From assembly GCA_036504995.1 (NCBI GenBank), contig DASXUG010000006.1:1-64000 (forward strand): a DNA stretch of 64,000 nucleotides, given 5' to 3'. A program made the translations under genes and the position numbers. The stretch's first letter is position 1. Each line of letters starts with the position of its first letter. The stretch comes from DASXUG01 sp036504995 (lineage in GTDB: Bacteria; Pseudomonadota; Gammaproteobacteria; Burkholderiales; Methylophilaceae). The notes below the pieces were generated by a model that was not told where the DNA came from, searched no databases, and was given only the letters and a program-made list of their open reading frames with translations. Shown piece after piece: positions 17,303 through 26,965 of this stretch.

Positions 17303-18295
17303 ATGCTGAAATCACTCACCTTCCCTATTTTGCAGCGCTTATCAGACGGACATTTTCACTCAGGCGAGGCGCTTGCACGTCAATTTAATGTGACTCGCGC
17401 GACAATCTGGAAAGCGATACAAGAGGCAGAAACACTTGGCATTGAGGTATTTTCAGTACGTGGACGCGGCTATAAGCTGCCGCAAGCCGTTACGCTACTC
17501 GATACAGCGACCGTCACGCAGGCGATAGGCGAGCAACGCCACTTGTTTGATGTACAGATTCATCCGCAGCTAGATTCCACTAATACTTACCTGATGCAAC
17601 AAGCGGCGAATGGCGCAGCACAAGCGACTTGCGTAGTAGCAGAATTGCAAACCAAAGGCCGTGGCAGACGTGGCCGTACATGGCAGGCAGGCTTGGGCGC
17701 GAGTTTAACTTTTTCATTATTATGGCGTTTTCTATGTGGCGCGGCTGGATTATCAGGCCTGAGTCTAACGGTAGGTGTGGCGTTAATTCGTGCTTTACGC
17801 GAACTAGGGCTAACCCAAGCGCAACTCAAATGGCCTAACGATGTATTGGTCAATCAAGACCAGCAATATTACAAACTTGCTGGCATTTTGATTGAACTGC
17901 AAGGCGATATGGAAGGCCCCAGCGCAGCGATTATTGGCATAGGCATTAATTTAAACTTGCCTGAACAATTACGCCAGCAGATAGACCAGCCTGTCACGGA
18001 TGTGCAAACTGCATTGGGCAAACCGATTAATTCAAGTGAGTTGCTGGGTAAGATACTCAAGCACTTAGGCAGTGTTTTAAGCGCATTTGAAGAAAATGGT
18101 TTTGAACCGCTACGGGAAGAGTGGACACAAGCCCATGCTTACCACCAGCAAGCTGTGCGTATGCTGATGGCTGATGGCCGTGAGTTGCCAGGTATTGTGA
18201 ACGGGGTTGCACCAGATGGCGTGTTGTTAGTGCAAACACAGCAAGGCGAACAGCGCTTTTCGTCGGGTGAAATTAGCCTGCGCGGAGTGTCGTAA
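17303..18295 (+). CDS. birA: Bifunctional biotin-protein ligase / biotin operon repressor
   Basis: 330 residues. An N-terminal winged helix (about 1-60, with TRATIWKAIQEAE) precedes the ligase domain with GRGRRGRTW near residue 118 and KWPNDV near 175. It attaches biotin to carboxylase carrier proteins and, having the DNA-binding domain, probably represses the bio operon at 7936. It is followed by coaX with a TAATG stop-start overlap. Confidence 0.94.
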   Translation: MLKSLTFPILQRLSDGHFHSGEALARQFNVTRATIWKAIQEAETLGIEVFSVRGRGYKLPQAVTLLDTATVTQAIGEQRHLFDVQIHPQLDSTNTYLMQQAANGAAQATCVVAELQTKGRGRRGRTWQAGLGASLTFSLLWRFLCGAAGLSGLSLTVGVALIRALRELGLTQAQLKWPNDVLVNQDQQYYKLAGILIELQGDMEGPSAAIIGIGINLNLPEQLRQQIDQPVTDVQTALGKPINSSELLGKILKHLGSVLSAFEENGFEPLREEWTQAHAYHQQAVRMLMADGRELPGIVNGVAPDGVLLVQTQQGEQRFSSGEISLRGVS

Positions 18296-19110
18296 TGGAT
18301 AAAGCTGCAATCAATCAATCCATGATACTCGCGATTGACGCTGGTAACACGCGCACCAAATGGGGCTTGTTTGATGAAGCCAATCTTATGCACGCGCAAG
18401 GCGCTGTGTTGAATGGTGAAATAGGCGCAAGCCAAGCTTGGCGTGATTGCCCCTGGCATTTATGCAAAAAAGCGGTGGTATCAAATGTAGCTGGCGTAGA
18501 AATTGGTGCTCAGCTACAAGCATTATTTGATAGTCATGAGGTAGACAGTCACTGGGTAAAATCAAGTGTAGCAGCCTGTGGATTAATCAATGGCTATGAG
18601 CAACCAGATACTTTAGGTTCAGACCGCTGGCTCGCAATGATCGCCGCTTGGCATACCTTGCAAGTCCCCTGCGTCGTAGTAAGCGCAGGTACGGCATTAA
18701 CAATAGACGCCATTACCTTTGCAGGTAACTCCAGCGATAATCAAGCCAGATTTATGGGTGGATTAATTTTGCCTGGCTTGCAAATGATGCAATCACATCT
18801 AGCACAAAATACGGCGCAGATAGGCCTGAAACAAGGCCGCTTACAAGACTTCCCCCGAAATACGGGAGACGCAGTCTACACAGGGGCCATCCGTGCCATG
18901 GCTGGTGCAGTTAGTGATATGGTGAACAGATTAGCAGTGCATCAAACCGAGCAAGGTCGTCACCATACAAACCGTTGTATGATGACAGGCGGCGATGCCA
19001 ATGTGCTTGCAGAAGCGTTACACGCACAAGCGAGCCTTGCATGTGAAGTCATAGTAGTAGAAAATTTAGTGTTACAAGGTTTACTATTAATAGAAAGAAA
19101 TGCCGTATGA
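18295..19110 (+). CDS. coaX: Type III pantothenate kinase
   Basis: 271 residues. DAGNTRTKWGLFD near the N-terminus (the ASKHA phosphate loop), GSDRW, SAGTALTIDAI and GGLILPG are the CoaX signatures. It phosphorylates pantothenate in CoA synthesis. birA-coaX coupling is a common betaproteobacterial arrangement. ATG 18295 overlaps the birA stop; the next gene overlaps its end by four bases. Confidence 0.94.
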   Translation: MDKAAINQSMILAIDAGNTRTKWGLFDEANLMHAQGAVLNGEIGASQAWRDCPWHLCKKAVVSNVAGVEIGAQLQALFDSHEVDSHWVKSSVAACGLINGYEQPDTLGSDRWLAMIAAWHTLQVPCVVVSAGTALTIDAITFAGNSSDNQARFMGGLILPGLQMMQSHLAQNTAQIGLKQGRLQDFPRNTGDAVYTGAIRAMAGAVSDMVNRLAVHQTEQGRHHTNRCMMTGGDANVLAEALHAQASLACEVIVVENLVLQGLLLIERNAV

Positions 19111-19796
19111 AATGGCTAGCCCTATGTTTGGTCTTGTTTAATCTTTTAATTTTTGGATATTTCAACTTAGGGCTATCAGACCCAACGGTAACGCATGTCA
19201 CGCTAGCCCCGCTGCAACCCGAAAAGCTTAAAATTTTAACGACTAGCGAAATCGAAGCGTTGCCTAAAAAGACAGTAGAAATGACGGCTGTTACTTTACA
19301 GCCAGCGGCAGAAGCAATGGAATCTAAACCACCACAATGTTACGAGTGGGGCGTATTTAATGCTGTACAAGCAAAAAGAGCCTCAGCTGAGATGGACAAG
19401 TTGCTGTTGCAATATACGCAAAAAGAAACCCCTGTTGACCCAGATGGCGCACACTATTGGGTTTATATTCCGCCAAAAGCTACATTAGAGCTTGCGCAAG
19501 AGAAGGTAGAAGAACTCAAGAAGTTAGGCGTACTGGAAACATTTATCGTGCAAGATGCGCCATGGAAGTACGCCATCTCATTCGGCATGTTTAAAGATGA
19601 AACGCTGGCCGATAAATTGCTTGCTGACCTAAAGAAACACGGCGTGAAAACCGCAATTAAAGGTGACCGTAATCAAAATAAAGAAAACGTGACGCTTTAC
19701 ATTAGTAACATGACGCCTGAAGTGCTTGAGCAAGTAAATAAAATCAAAGGTAATTTTAGCAAAGCGGAATTGGCGGCGGTGACTTGTAAGCCTTAA
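19107..19796 (+). CDS. SPOR domain-containing membrane protein
   Basis: 229 residues: one N-terminal transmembrane helix (about 3-22), then a linker and a C-terminal SPOR-like domain with YWVYIPP and the repeated alpha/beta pattern up to about residue 190. SPOR domains bind denuded septal glycan, so a cell-division or envelope role is inferred. It is the last gene of the birA-coaX operon and is closed by a strong terminator. Confidence 0.75.
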   Translation: MKWLALCLVLFNLLIFGYFNLGLSDPTVTHVTLAPLQPEKLKILTTSEIEALPKKTVEMTAVTLQPAAEAMESKPPQCYEWGVFNAVQAKRASAEMDKLLLQYTQKETPVDPDGAHYWVYIPPKATLELAQEKVEELKKLGVLETFIVQDAPWKYAISFGMFKDETLADKLLADLKKHGVKTAIKGDRNQNKENVTLYISNMTPEVLEQVNKIKGNFSKAELAAVTCKP

Positions 19797-19810
19797 TAGC
19801 TAGCAAAAAA

Positions 19811-19830
19811 GCGCCCCTCGGGGCGCTTTT
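19811..19830 (+). terminator. Intrinsic terminator of the birA-coaX-SPOR operon
   Basis: A 7-bp GC-only stem GCGCCCC/GGGGCGC with a two-base TC loop (19811-19826) is followed by four T. It is preceded by six A, so it can also terminate the convergent lipoprotein gene's neighbour strand. Confidence 0.85.
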
Positions 19831-19853
19831 AAACTAATCCACATAACTACAAA

Positions 19854-20399
19854 CTAGTTTGCTTGTTTTTTCTTTGCTTCTTCAATCGCCACTTTCTCAG
19901 CTTGGGCTTTTTCTTCCGCTATCTTTTTTAACTCATCTGGGTTGGATGAACGGCCAATCATTACCTCATTGTCTTTGTTGGTTTTTCTATCGTAAACAAG
20001 AGTATCTCCCATGATAATTCTAACCCAATCAGGGTAGCTATAAGCAGTACCTTTATTATGGTCAATAATCGCGCCAATTCCACCACCAAATAAAATATTG
20101 CCAAACATGCTGCCATTTGCACGTGATATTAAAGTGCCACGACCAGTCTCGACGCCATTTTTCTCACATTTGACTTCAAGATCCACATCTGAACGATGAA
20201 CGGAAAGCGTACCAGGTGTGTTGGCGGACCATTCACCGCGTTCATTTTTTGCGACGCACTTAACGTCTTCTATAGCTTTATTTTCTTTTGAGTAAGTTTC
20301 AATTTTAACGGGCTGAACAGCGTCTTTTGTAATAGTGGCACAACCAGGTAGAACAGACAGACAGCAACTTACTACTAGAATTTTTTGATAAGCAAACAT
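19854..20399 (-). CDS. Predicted lipoprotein
   Basis: 181 residues with signal peptide and lipobox LPGC (Cys at about residue 20), a beta-rich middle with two Cys that could pair (near 48 and 78), a glycine-rich segment near 95-110 and a Lys/Glu/Ala-rich charged helix at the C-terminus. I recognise no specific family. It is monocistronic, with 215 bases of AT-rich sequence upstream in which no clear element was seen. Confidence 0.7.
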   Translation of the reverse strand: MFAYQKILVVSCCLSVLPGCATITKDAVQPVKIETYSKENKAIEDVKCVAKNERGEWSANTPGTLSVHRSDVDLEVKCEKNGVETGRGTLISRANGSMFGNILFGGGIGAIIDHNKGTAYSYPDWVRIIMGDTLVYDRKTNKDNEVMIGRSSNPDELKKIAEEKAQAEKVAIEEAKKKQAN

Positions 20400-20614
20400 T
20401 TTGAATTCCCTTAAGATTATTTTTGTTTATTGTTTTTAAGCAGTTACTTATTTTTTTCTTGATGTATAAATTCGTAATCGTCCTTTCTTTCACCTATTTG
20501 GCAAAACAAATAATAAAAATAATAATAGCGCTCACCTTACAATATATGTGCTTGAGAACTCATACAGCGTAATAACTCAAATGCATTGCGCAATCTGGCA
20601 TTTAGCAATAAAAA

Positions 20615-22366
20615 TTAACGCTTTTTCGGCGGCAACATATCCGTAATCGTGCCCTCTTTTACCTCAGCGGCAAAACAGATGGTTTCTGATAGCGTTGGGT
20701 GAGCATGGATAGTTAAGCCTAAATCATGCGCATCTGCACCCATTTCAATCGCCAACACGGCTTCTGCCAATAACTCACCCGCATTGATACCGACTATGCC
20801 AGCCCCAATCACACGATGGCTGTCTTTATCAAAAATCAGTTTGGTTGAACCTTCGGTGCGTGCGATAGAGAGCGCACGCCCACTCGCAGCCCATGGGAAG
20901 CTGGCTTTTTCGATTTCGATACCTTTGGCTTTGGCTTCGGTTTCTGTCATGCCCACCCAAGCTACTTCAGGGTCCGTGTAAGCAACACTAGGAATGACAC
21001 TAGCGACAAACTCTACTTTATGACCTGCGATCACTTCTGCGGCCACTTTAGCTTCGTGAGTGGCTTTGTGCGCCAACATAGGTTGACCAACGATGTCACC
21101 AATCGCAAAGATATGCGGCACATTGGTGCGCATTTGCTTATCTACCGCGATAAAGCCACGGTCATCCACCACTACGCCTGCGTTTTCTGCGCCGATATTT
21201 TTACCGTTAGGGCGGCGACCGATAGAGACCAGTACGCGGTCATATACTTGGGTTTCTTTGGGTGCATTCTCACCTTCAAAGGAAACATAAACACCGTCTT
21301 TTTTCGCTTCAATTTTTGAAACTTTGGTCGACAGCATAATGCTTTCAAAACGTTTTTCCATGCGTTTTTGCAATGGGCGCACTAAGTCACGGTCGCATCC
21401 TGTGATCAGGCCATCCATAAACTCTACGACACTCACTTTGGTGCCCAGCGCGTCATAGACCGTACCCATTTCAAGGCCGATAATACCGCCGCCAATCACC
21501 AACATGCGCTTAGGAATATCCGCCAAAGCTAATGCACCTGTGGAATCCATAATGCGTTCGTCTTCTGGTGCACCTGGGAATTTAGTAGCTTGTGAACCAG
21601 CTGCGATAATGGCGTTTTCAAAACCAACGGTGGTGACTTTGCCATCAGCGGCCGTCACTGCGATTTGATTAGGACTGGTGAACGCACCCACGCCTTGCAC
21701 AACCGTCACACCGCGTTGCTTTGCCATACCAGCTAAACCGCCCGTCAACTTACCAACGACTTCATTGGCTTTCCAATCACGCAATTTATCTAAATCAATG
21801 TCAGGCTTGCCAAAAGTTAGGCCGTGATGCGCCGTTTCTTCTGCTTCGGTGATTACCTTTGCTGTGTGCAACAAGGCCTTAGAAGGAATACAACCTACGT
21901 TTAAGCATACGCCACCAAGGGTAGCGTAGCGCTCAATCAGCACCACTTTCAAACCCAAATCTGCTGCACGGAATGCCGCGGTATAACCGCCAGGGCCAGA
22001 ACCTAACACCACTACTTGCGTACTAAGGTCGCTATTACCAGTTGCCACAGCTGGCGTAGCTAACGTTGCAGGCGCAGGTGTTGGCGTAACTGTGGAAGCT
22101 TCAGCTTTTGCTGGGGCACTCGCAGCAGCTTCGGCTTCTACCAATAAAATCAAAGAACCTTTAGCAACCTTATCGCCGACTTTAACTTTTATTTCCTTTA
22201 CTACGCCCGCTTGCGATGAAGGAATATCCATCGAGGCTTTGTCAGACTCCACTGTAATGAGTGAGTCTTCCTTAGCAATGGTGTCACCCGCTTTTACAAG
22301 CACTTCAATCACGTCGACAGAATCAAAATTGCCAATATCTGGGACTAAAACTTCAATTAAACTCAT
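20615..22366 (-). CDS. lpdA: Dihydrolipoyl dehydrogenase (E3) with N-terminal lipoyl domain
   Basis: 583 residues, longer than ordinary E3 because of an N-terminal lipoyl domain (about 1-80, lipoyl Lys 43 in ESDKAS) and an Ala/Pro/Thr-rich linker. The FAD domain has GSGPGGYTAA, the redox-active disulfide GGVCLNVGCIPS and the C-terminal HAHPTLSE with the catalytic His-Glu. It regenerates lipoamide in the pyruvate dehydrogenase complex. Last gene of the aceE-aceF-lpdA operon. Confidence 0.96.
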   Translation of the reverse strand: MSLIEVLVPDIGNFDSVDVIEVLVKAGDTIAKEDSLITVESDKASMDIPSSQAGVVKEIKVKVGDKVAKGSLILLVEAEAAASAPAKAEASTVTPTPAPATLATPAVATGNSDLSTQVVVLGSGPGGYTAAFRAADLGLKVVLIERYATLGGVCLNVGCIPSKALLHTAKVITEAEETAHHGLTFGKPDIDLDKLRDWKANEVVGKLTGGLAGMAKQRGVTVVQGVGAFTSPNQIAVTAADGKVTTVGFENAIIAAGSQATKFPGAPEDERIMDSTGALALADIPKRMLVIGGGIIGLEMGTVYDALGTKVSVVEFMDGLITGCDRDLVRPLQKRMEKRFESIMLSTKVSKIEAKKDGVYVSFEGENAPKETQVYDRVLVSIGRRPNGKNIGAENAGVVVDDRGFIAVDKQMRTNVPHIFAIGDIVGQPMLAHKATHEAKVAAEVIAGHKVEFVASVIPSVAYTDPEVAWVGMTETEAKAKGIEIEKASFPWAASGRALSIARTEGSTKLIFDKDSHRVIGAGIVGINAGELLAEAVLAIEMGADAHDLGLTIHAHPTLSETICFAAEVKEGTITDMLPPKKR

Positions 22367-22425
22367 TTTTTAAAACCTTTTTCAATCTTTTGCGGTTTGT
22401 CTAAATTGCTATTTTCTCTCAAGTT

Positions 22426-22500
22426 CGTCATTCCCGCGAAAGCGGGAATCTATTTTGAACTTTAAGCCCCAACTGGATTCCCGCCTTCGCAGGAATGACG
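22426..22500. repeat. Dispersed palindromic repeat (CGTCATTCCCGC type)
   Basis: A 75-bp element with terminal inverted repeats: CGTCATTCCCGCGAAAGCGG at the left and CCGCCTTCGCAGGAATGACG at the right. Each end is itself a small hairpin (CCCGCgaaaGCGGG). Repeats of this type are scattered in intergenic regions of many proteobacteria. It lies between aceF and lpdA and could form RNA structure that sets the expression ratio of the two genes. Confidence 0.75.
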
Positions 22501-22552
22501 GGATAGATGACTTTTCTATATATTGGTAGAGGATCCCGAAGTAACTGATTTT

Positions 22553-23890
22553 TTACAGCAATAGTCGTCTTACATCGGATAACATCATACGCAAATGACT
22601 GGTGAAGCGTGCTCCATCGGCACCATCAATCACACGGTGGTCATATGAGAGTGACATTGGCAAGATCAAGCGCGGCTCAAAACTCTTGGTTTTAGGGTCA
22701 AACACGGGCTGCATAGACGAGCGTGATACGCCTAAGATCGCCACTTCTGGGCAGTTAATGATGGGTGTAAACATAGTGCCGCCAATACCGCCCAAGCTAG
22801 AAATCGTAAAGCAACCGCCTTGCATCTCTTCAACTTTAAGTTTGCGTTCGCGCGCCTTGCTTGAGAGCTCAGCTAAGTCACGTGCAATATCCATGACATC
22901 TTTGGTGTTTACATCGCGCACCACGGGTACAACCAAGCCATCAGGCGTGTCGCAGGCAAAACCTACGTGATAATACTGCTTCATAATCAAGCTATCACCT
23001 TCTGGCGAAAGTGATGAGTTGAAGTTAGGATAAGTACGCAAGGCATTCACTACCGCCTTCATCAAGAAGGCAAGCAGGGTTAATTTCACACCACGCTTTT
23101 CTGCGTCAGGGGCCATGGATTTGCGGAAATCTTCCAAATCGGTAATATCCGCCTCATCAAATTGCGTTACGTGAGGGGCTGTCACCCAGTTGCGATGTAA
23201 ATTTGCGCCTGATAACTTTTTAATGCGGGACAGTGGTTTAGATTCAACTGACCCAAATTGGCTGAAATCAATGACAGGCATCGGCAAGGTGCTTAAACCA
23301 CCCCCCATATTTTCAGAACGAGGTTTCGCTAATTCACCTTTGACAAAAGCCTGTACGTCAGCTTGCATAATGCGGTTTTTAGGGCCTGTGGCTTTAACCA
23401 AAGCCAAGTTCACTCCGAGCTCACGGGCAAATTTACGCACAGATGGACTGGCATGTGCCAACTTACCTGACACCCCAACAGCGCTGGCACCCACTGGGTT
23501 TGGCGTTGCCTGCGGTTGAATCACTTGCGGCACTTCCGCCACTGGGCGGCTAGGCTCAGGCACGGCTACTGCTTTTTCATCCACTTTAACGGTAGCGACA
23601 ACAGGGGTTGCAGTAGGCTGCGCAGCTGGTTTCTCAGCGGGCGCCGCATCAGCTGCACTATCTAAGGTTAAAATCAATGCGCCTTGTTTGGTTTTATCCC
23701 CGACTTTAATGTGGATCTCTTTTACCACACCCGCCATTGATGACGGAATATCCATAGACGCTTTGTCTGACTCAACCGTAATCAGTGAGTCTTCTTTTGC
23801 AATGGTATCCCCGACTTTGACTAATACCTCAATCACATCGACCGAGTCGAAGTTGCCAATATCAGGGACTAAAATTTCTTTTAAACTCAT
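22553..23890 (-). CDS. aceF: Pyruvate dehydrogenase E2, dihydrolipoyl acetyltransferase
   Basis: 445 residues with a single lipoyl domain (1-80, Lys 43), an Ala/Pro-rich linker, a peripheral subunit-binding domain near 145-180 (SPSVRKFARELGV) and the catalytic core ending with SYDHRVIDGADGARF (HxxxDG active site). Its lipoyl domain is nearly identical in protein to that of LpdA, though many wobble bases differ. Confidence 0.96.
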   Translation of the reverse strand: MSLKEILVPDIGNFDSVDVIEVLVKVGDTIAKEDSLITVESDKASMDIPSSMAGVVKEIHIKVGDKTKQGALILTLDSAADAAPAEKPAAQPTATPVVATVKVDEKAVAVPEPSRPVAEVPQVIQPQATPNPVGASAVGVSGKLAHASPSVRKFARELGVNLALVKATGPKNRIMQADVQAFVKGELAKPRSENMGGGLSTLPMPVIDFSQFGSVESKPLSRIKKLSGANLHRNWVTAPHVTQFDEADITDLEDFRKSMAPDAEKRGVKLTLLAFLMKAVVNALRTYPNFNSSLSPEGDSLIMKQYYHVGFACDTPDGLVVPVVRDVNTKDVMDIARDLAELSSKARERKLKVEEMQGGCFTISSLGGIGGTMFTPIINCPEVAILGVSRSSMQPVFDPKTKSFEPRLILPMSLSYDHRVIDGADGARFTSHLRMMLSDVRRLLL

Positions 23891-23911
23891 GTTGTTAAAC
23901 CCTTTATTTCA

Positions 23912-24025
23912 CCACAGAGACACAGCGCTTTTGTGCTAGTTGTTTATGGTTGTGAAAATACAATTTCAAGTTTCTTTTAGTTTTACACCCAATTATGCAG
24001 AGGCATTCTAAGTGCCTCTGCGGTG
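23912..24025. repeat. Imperfect inverted-repeat element between aceE and aceF
   Basis: CACCACAGAG at 23912-23921 and CTCTGCGGTG at 24016-24025 form nine-of-ten terminal inverted repeats of a roughly 114-bp segment. Inside the right end there is a perfect hairpin GCAGAGGCA/TGCCTCTGC (23997-24021). The wording (CACAGAGnCACAG) resembles small dispersed elements in betaproteobacteria; this copy may be degenerate. Confidence 0.5.
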
Positions 24026-24048
24026 TAGAACGACATTAAATCATAGCG

Positions 24049-26703
24049 TTAAATAGTGCTAGGATTTGGACGTTTAATATCAATGTTATATTTCTTAATC
24101 GCCTCAGCAGCCTTGCTTGCAGGTAATTTGCCATCATCTGCTAGCGCTTTCAAGGCAGCTAATACGACATAGTAACGGTCCACCTCAAAGAAACTACGTA
24201 ACGCTTCGCGGCTATCTGAGCGACCATAGCCATCTGTGCCTAAGGCAACAAAACGGTTAGGCACAAAAGCGCTGATTTGGTCAGCAAATGAGCGCATATA
24301 ATCAGTAGAAGCGATCACAGGACCTTCAGCTTTTTGTAAAGATTGCGCAACATAGCTTAGACGTGGTTTAGCTTCTGGATTGAGCAAGTTTTGACGTTCT
24401 GCATCAATCGCTTCGCGGCGCAACTCGGTAAAGCTAGTGACGCTCCATACGTCAGCAGCAACACCCCAATCTTTTTCAAGTAACTCACCTGCGGCAATTA
24501 CTTCACGCAAGATCACGCCAGAACCCATCAACTGCACTTTGGGACCTTTAGCTTTAGATTTACTAAAGTTATACATGCCCTTCAAGATGCCCGCTGCGCT
24601 GTCTTTCGGCATTTCTGGGTGGCTGTAGTTTTCATTCATCAAGGTGATGTAGTAGTACACATCCTCTTGGTTTTGCACCATGCGGCGCAAGCCCTCTTGA
24701 ATAATCACTGCCAACTCGTAAGCAAAAGTTGGATCATATGAAATACAGTTAGGAATCGTCGCGGACATCAAATGGCTGTGACCATCTTCATGCTGCAAGC
24801 CTTCACCGTTCAACGTAGTACGCCCAGCCGTTGCACCAAGCAAGAAGCCACGTGCGCGTGAATCGCCCGCTGCCCAAGCAAAGTCCCCAATACGTTGGAA
24901 ACCAAACATGGAGTAATAGATGTAGAACGGTATCATCTGCGTGCCAGTGACACTGTATGACGTTGCAGCGGCTAACCAGCTAGCGAATGAACCCGCTTCG
25001 TTAATCCCCTCTTCTAAAATCTGACCGTCTTTAGACTCTTTGTAGTACATCACTTGATCAGAATCTTGTGGCTCGTATAACTGGCCCTTGCTTGAGTAGA
25101 TACCCAATTGGCGGAACATGCCCTCCATACCAAAGGTACGGGCTTCATCAGGCACAATAGGCACCACATATTTACCGATTTGTTTGTCACGCACCAAGGT
25201 AGATAAGATACGCACAAAGGCCATGGTGGTTGAAATTTCACGGTCACCTGTGGCGCCTAACATGTTTTCAAACGCACTAAGTTCAGGCACTGCCAATTCG
25301 TTACCTTTGCGGCGACGTTGCGGCACAAAGCCACCCATTGCAGCCCGACGTTCAGCCAAGTATTTCATTTCTGGGCTGTCATCGGCAGGTTTGTAGAATG
25401 ACAACTTCTCTACTTGTTCGTCCGTCAATGGCAAATCAAAGCGGTCACGGAATTTTTTGAGTGACTCAATATCCATGCTCTTTTGTTGGTGCGTAGTATT
25501 TTGGCCTTCACCTGCATCGCCCATACCGTAACCTTTAACGGTTTTGGCTAGAATCACAGTAGGTTGACCCTTATGGTTAACCGCTGCATGGTACGCCGCG
25601 AATACTTTATGTGGGTCATGACCACCACGGTTTAAGCGCCAAATGTCTTGATCAGACATCGCCGCAACCATTTCTTTCAATTCAGGATACTTACCAAAGA
25701 AGTGCTCACGTGTATACGCGCCACCTTTTTGCTTAAAGTTTTGATACTCGCCATCCACGCACTCTTCCATGCGTTTTTGTAACAAGCCATCTTTATCCAT
25801 AGCAATGAGCGGATCCCAGTAAGAGCCCCAAACCACTTTAATCGCGTTCCAACCTGCACCACGGAAGTTAGACTCAAGCTCTTGAATAATTTTGCCGTTG
25901 CCGCGCACTGGGCCATCAAGACGTTGCAAGTTACAGTTAATTACGAAAATCAGGTTATCTAAGCCTTCACGCGCTGCGAGCGAAATCGCACCTTGTGACT
26001 CTGGCTCATCCATTTCTCCATCACCGCAGAATACCCATACTTTGCGATCGCTGGTATCAGCAATACCACGGTCGTGAATGTATTTTAAGAAGCGTGCTTG
26101 GTAAATACCAGCCAATGGGCCCAAACCCATAGATACAGTTGGGAACTGCCAAAAATCAGGCATCAACCATGGGTGTGGGTAGCTAGATAAGCCATTGCCG
26201 CCTGTTTCTTGACGGAAGTTATCCATTTGCTCTTCGGTAAAACGACCTTCCAAGAAAGCACGCGCATACACACCTGGCGACGAGTGCCCTTGGAAATACA
26301 CGCAATCGCCACCAAACTTATCATTAGGCGCGCGGAAAAAGTGGTTGAACCCTACATCATATAAAGTTGCTGCAGATTGGAAACTCGCAATATGGCCGCC
26401 CACACCAGGGGATTTCTCATTTGCACGCAACACCGTCATAATCGCATTCCAGCGCACCAGCGCACGTACGCGACGCTCCATTTCTGGGTCACCCTCCAAT
26501 TTAGCCTGTGCCTGGGTAGGGATGGTGTTCAGATAAGCGGTAGTGGCTTTATAAGGTAAATTACTGCCTGAGCGACGCGCTTTATCAATCATTGCTTCTA
26601 ACAAATAATGAGCGCGTTCAGTTCCCTCGTTCTCAAGTACCGAGGCAATAGCTTCTAGCCATTCTTGGGTTTCTTGAGGGTCGTGATCGGGGGTTAATGC
26701 CAT
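24049..26703 (-). CDS. aceE: Pyruvate dehydrogenase E1 component, homodimeric type
   Basis: 884 residues, the usual length of AceE. The thiamine diphosphate motif begins GDGEMDEPES and ends near INCNLQRLDGP (about 230-265). It decarboxylates pyruvate and acetylates E2 lipoyl groups. First gene of the operon; no PdhR-like regulator is next to it. The 260-base region upstream is shared with a divergent aminopeptidase gene. Confidence 0.97.
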   Translation of the reverse strand: MALTPDHDPQETQEWLEAIASVLENEGTERAHYLLEAMIDKARRSGSNLPYKATTAYLNTIPTQAQAKLEGDPEMERRVRALVRWNAIMTVLRANEKSPGVGGHIASFQSAATLYDVGFNHFFRAPNDKFGGDCVYFQGHSSPGVYARAFLEGRFTEEQMDNFRQETGGNGLSSYPHPWLMPDFWQFPTVSMGLGPLAGIYQARFLKYIHDRGIADTSDRKVWVFCGDGEMDEPESQGAISLAAREGLDNLIFVINCNLQRLDGPVRGNGKIIQELESNFRGAGWNAIKVVWGSYWDPLIAMDKDGLLQKRMEECVDGEYQNFKQKGGAYTREHFFGKYPELKEMVAAMSDQDIWRLNRGGHDPHKVFAAYHAAVNHKGQPTVILAKTVKGYGMGDAGEGQNTTHQQKSMDIESLKKFRDRFDLPLTDEQVEKLSFYKPADDSPEMKYLAERRAAMGGFVPQRRRKGNELAVPELSAFENMLGATGDREISTTMAFVRILSTLVRDKQIGKYVVPIVPDEARTFGMEGMFRQLGIYSSKGQLYEPQDSDQVMYYKESKDGQILEEGINEAGSFASWLAAATSYSVTGTQMIPFYIYYSMFGFQRIGDFAWAAGDSRARGFLLGATAGRTTLNGEGLQHEDGHSHLMSATIPNCISYDPTFAYELAVIIQEGLRRMVQNQEDVYYYITLMNENYSHPEMPKDSAAGILKGMYNFSKSKAKGPKVQLMGSGVILREVIAAGELLEKDWGVAADVWSVTSFTELRREAIDAERQNLLNPEAKPRLSYVAQSLQKAEGPVIASTDYMRSFADQISAFVPNRFVALGTDGYGRSDSREALRSFFEVDRYYVVLAALKALADDGKLPASKAAEAIKKYNIDIKRPNPSTI

Positions 26704-26853
26704 GTAGGAATCTCCAGAAACTTTATGTGGTTCAGTATGGGTATAATGATTTGAATGGATTCACCAAAAACAGTGAGCATCCAATTTAATCGTTTAATAA
26801 TTGTTTACTTGTTATCACTAAAAAACACGTTGGAAATCATTTTTCAGATTTCA

Positions 26854-26877
26854 CCAAACCCGTAGTTTGGCTTTTTT
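26854..26877 (+). terminator. Plus-strand terminator-like hairpin in the aceE/aminopeptidase intergenic region
   Basis: CCAAAC (26854-26859), loop CCGTA, GTTTGG (26865-26870), then C and six T. It points towards the aminopeptidase gene, 90 bases before its start, with no plus-strand gene upstream. It is either an attenuator in that gene's leader or the end of a short RNA. A TATAAT lies at 26742-26747 but no good -35 was found. Confidence 0.6.
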
Positions 26878-26965
26878 GCGCCATCAGGTCAAGTTTTAAC
26901 ATGTGACAAAAAGTACAAGCCTTCCAGTAAAATATCTCTTTAACATGCATCATTAGAAAGAAATC

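Noticed and set aside
20615..23890. Recent gene conversion between the lipoyl domains of LpdA and AceF
   Set aside because: The proteins are nearly identical but many third-codon bases differ, so selection on the domain explains it better than recent copying.
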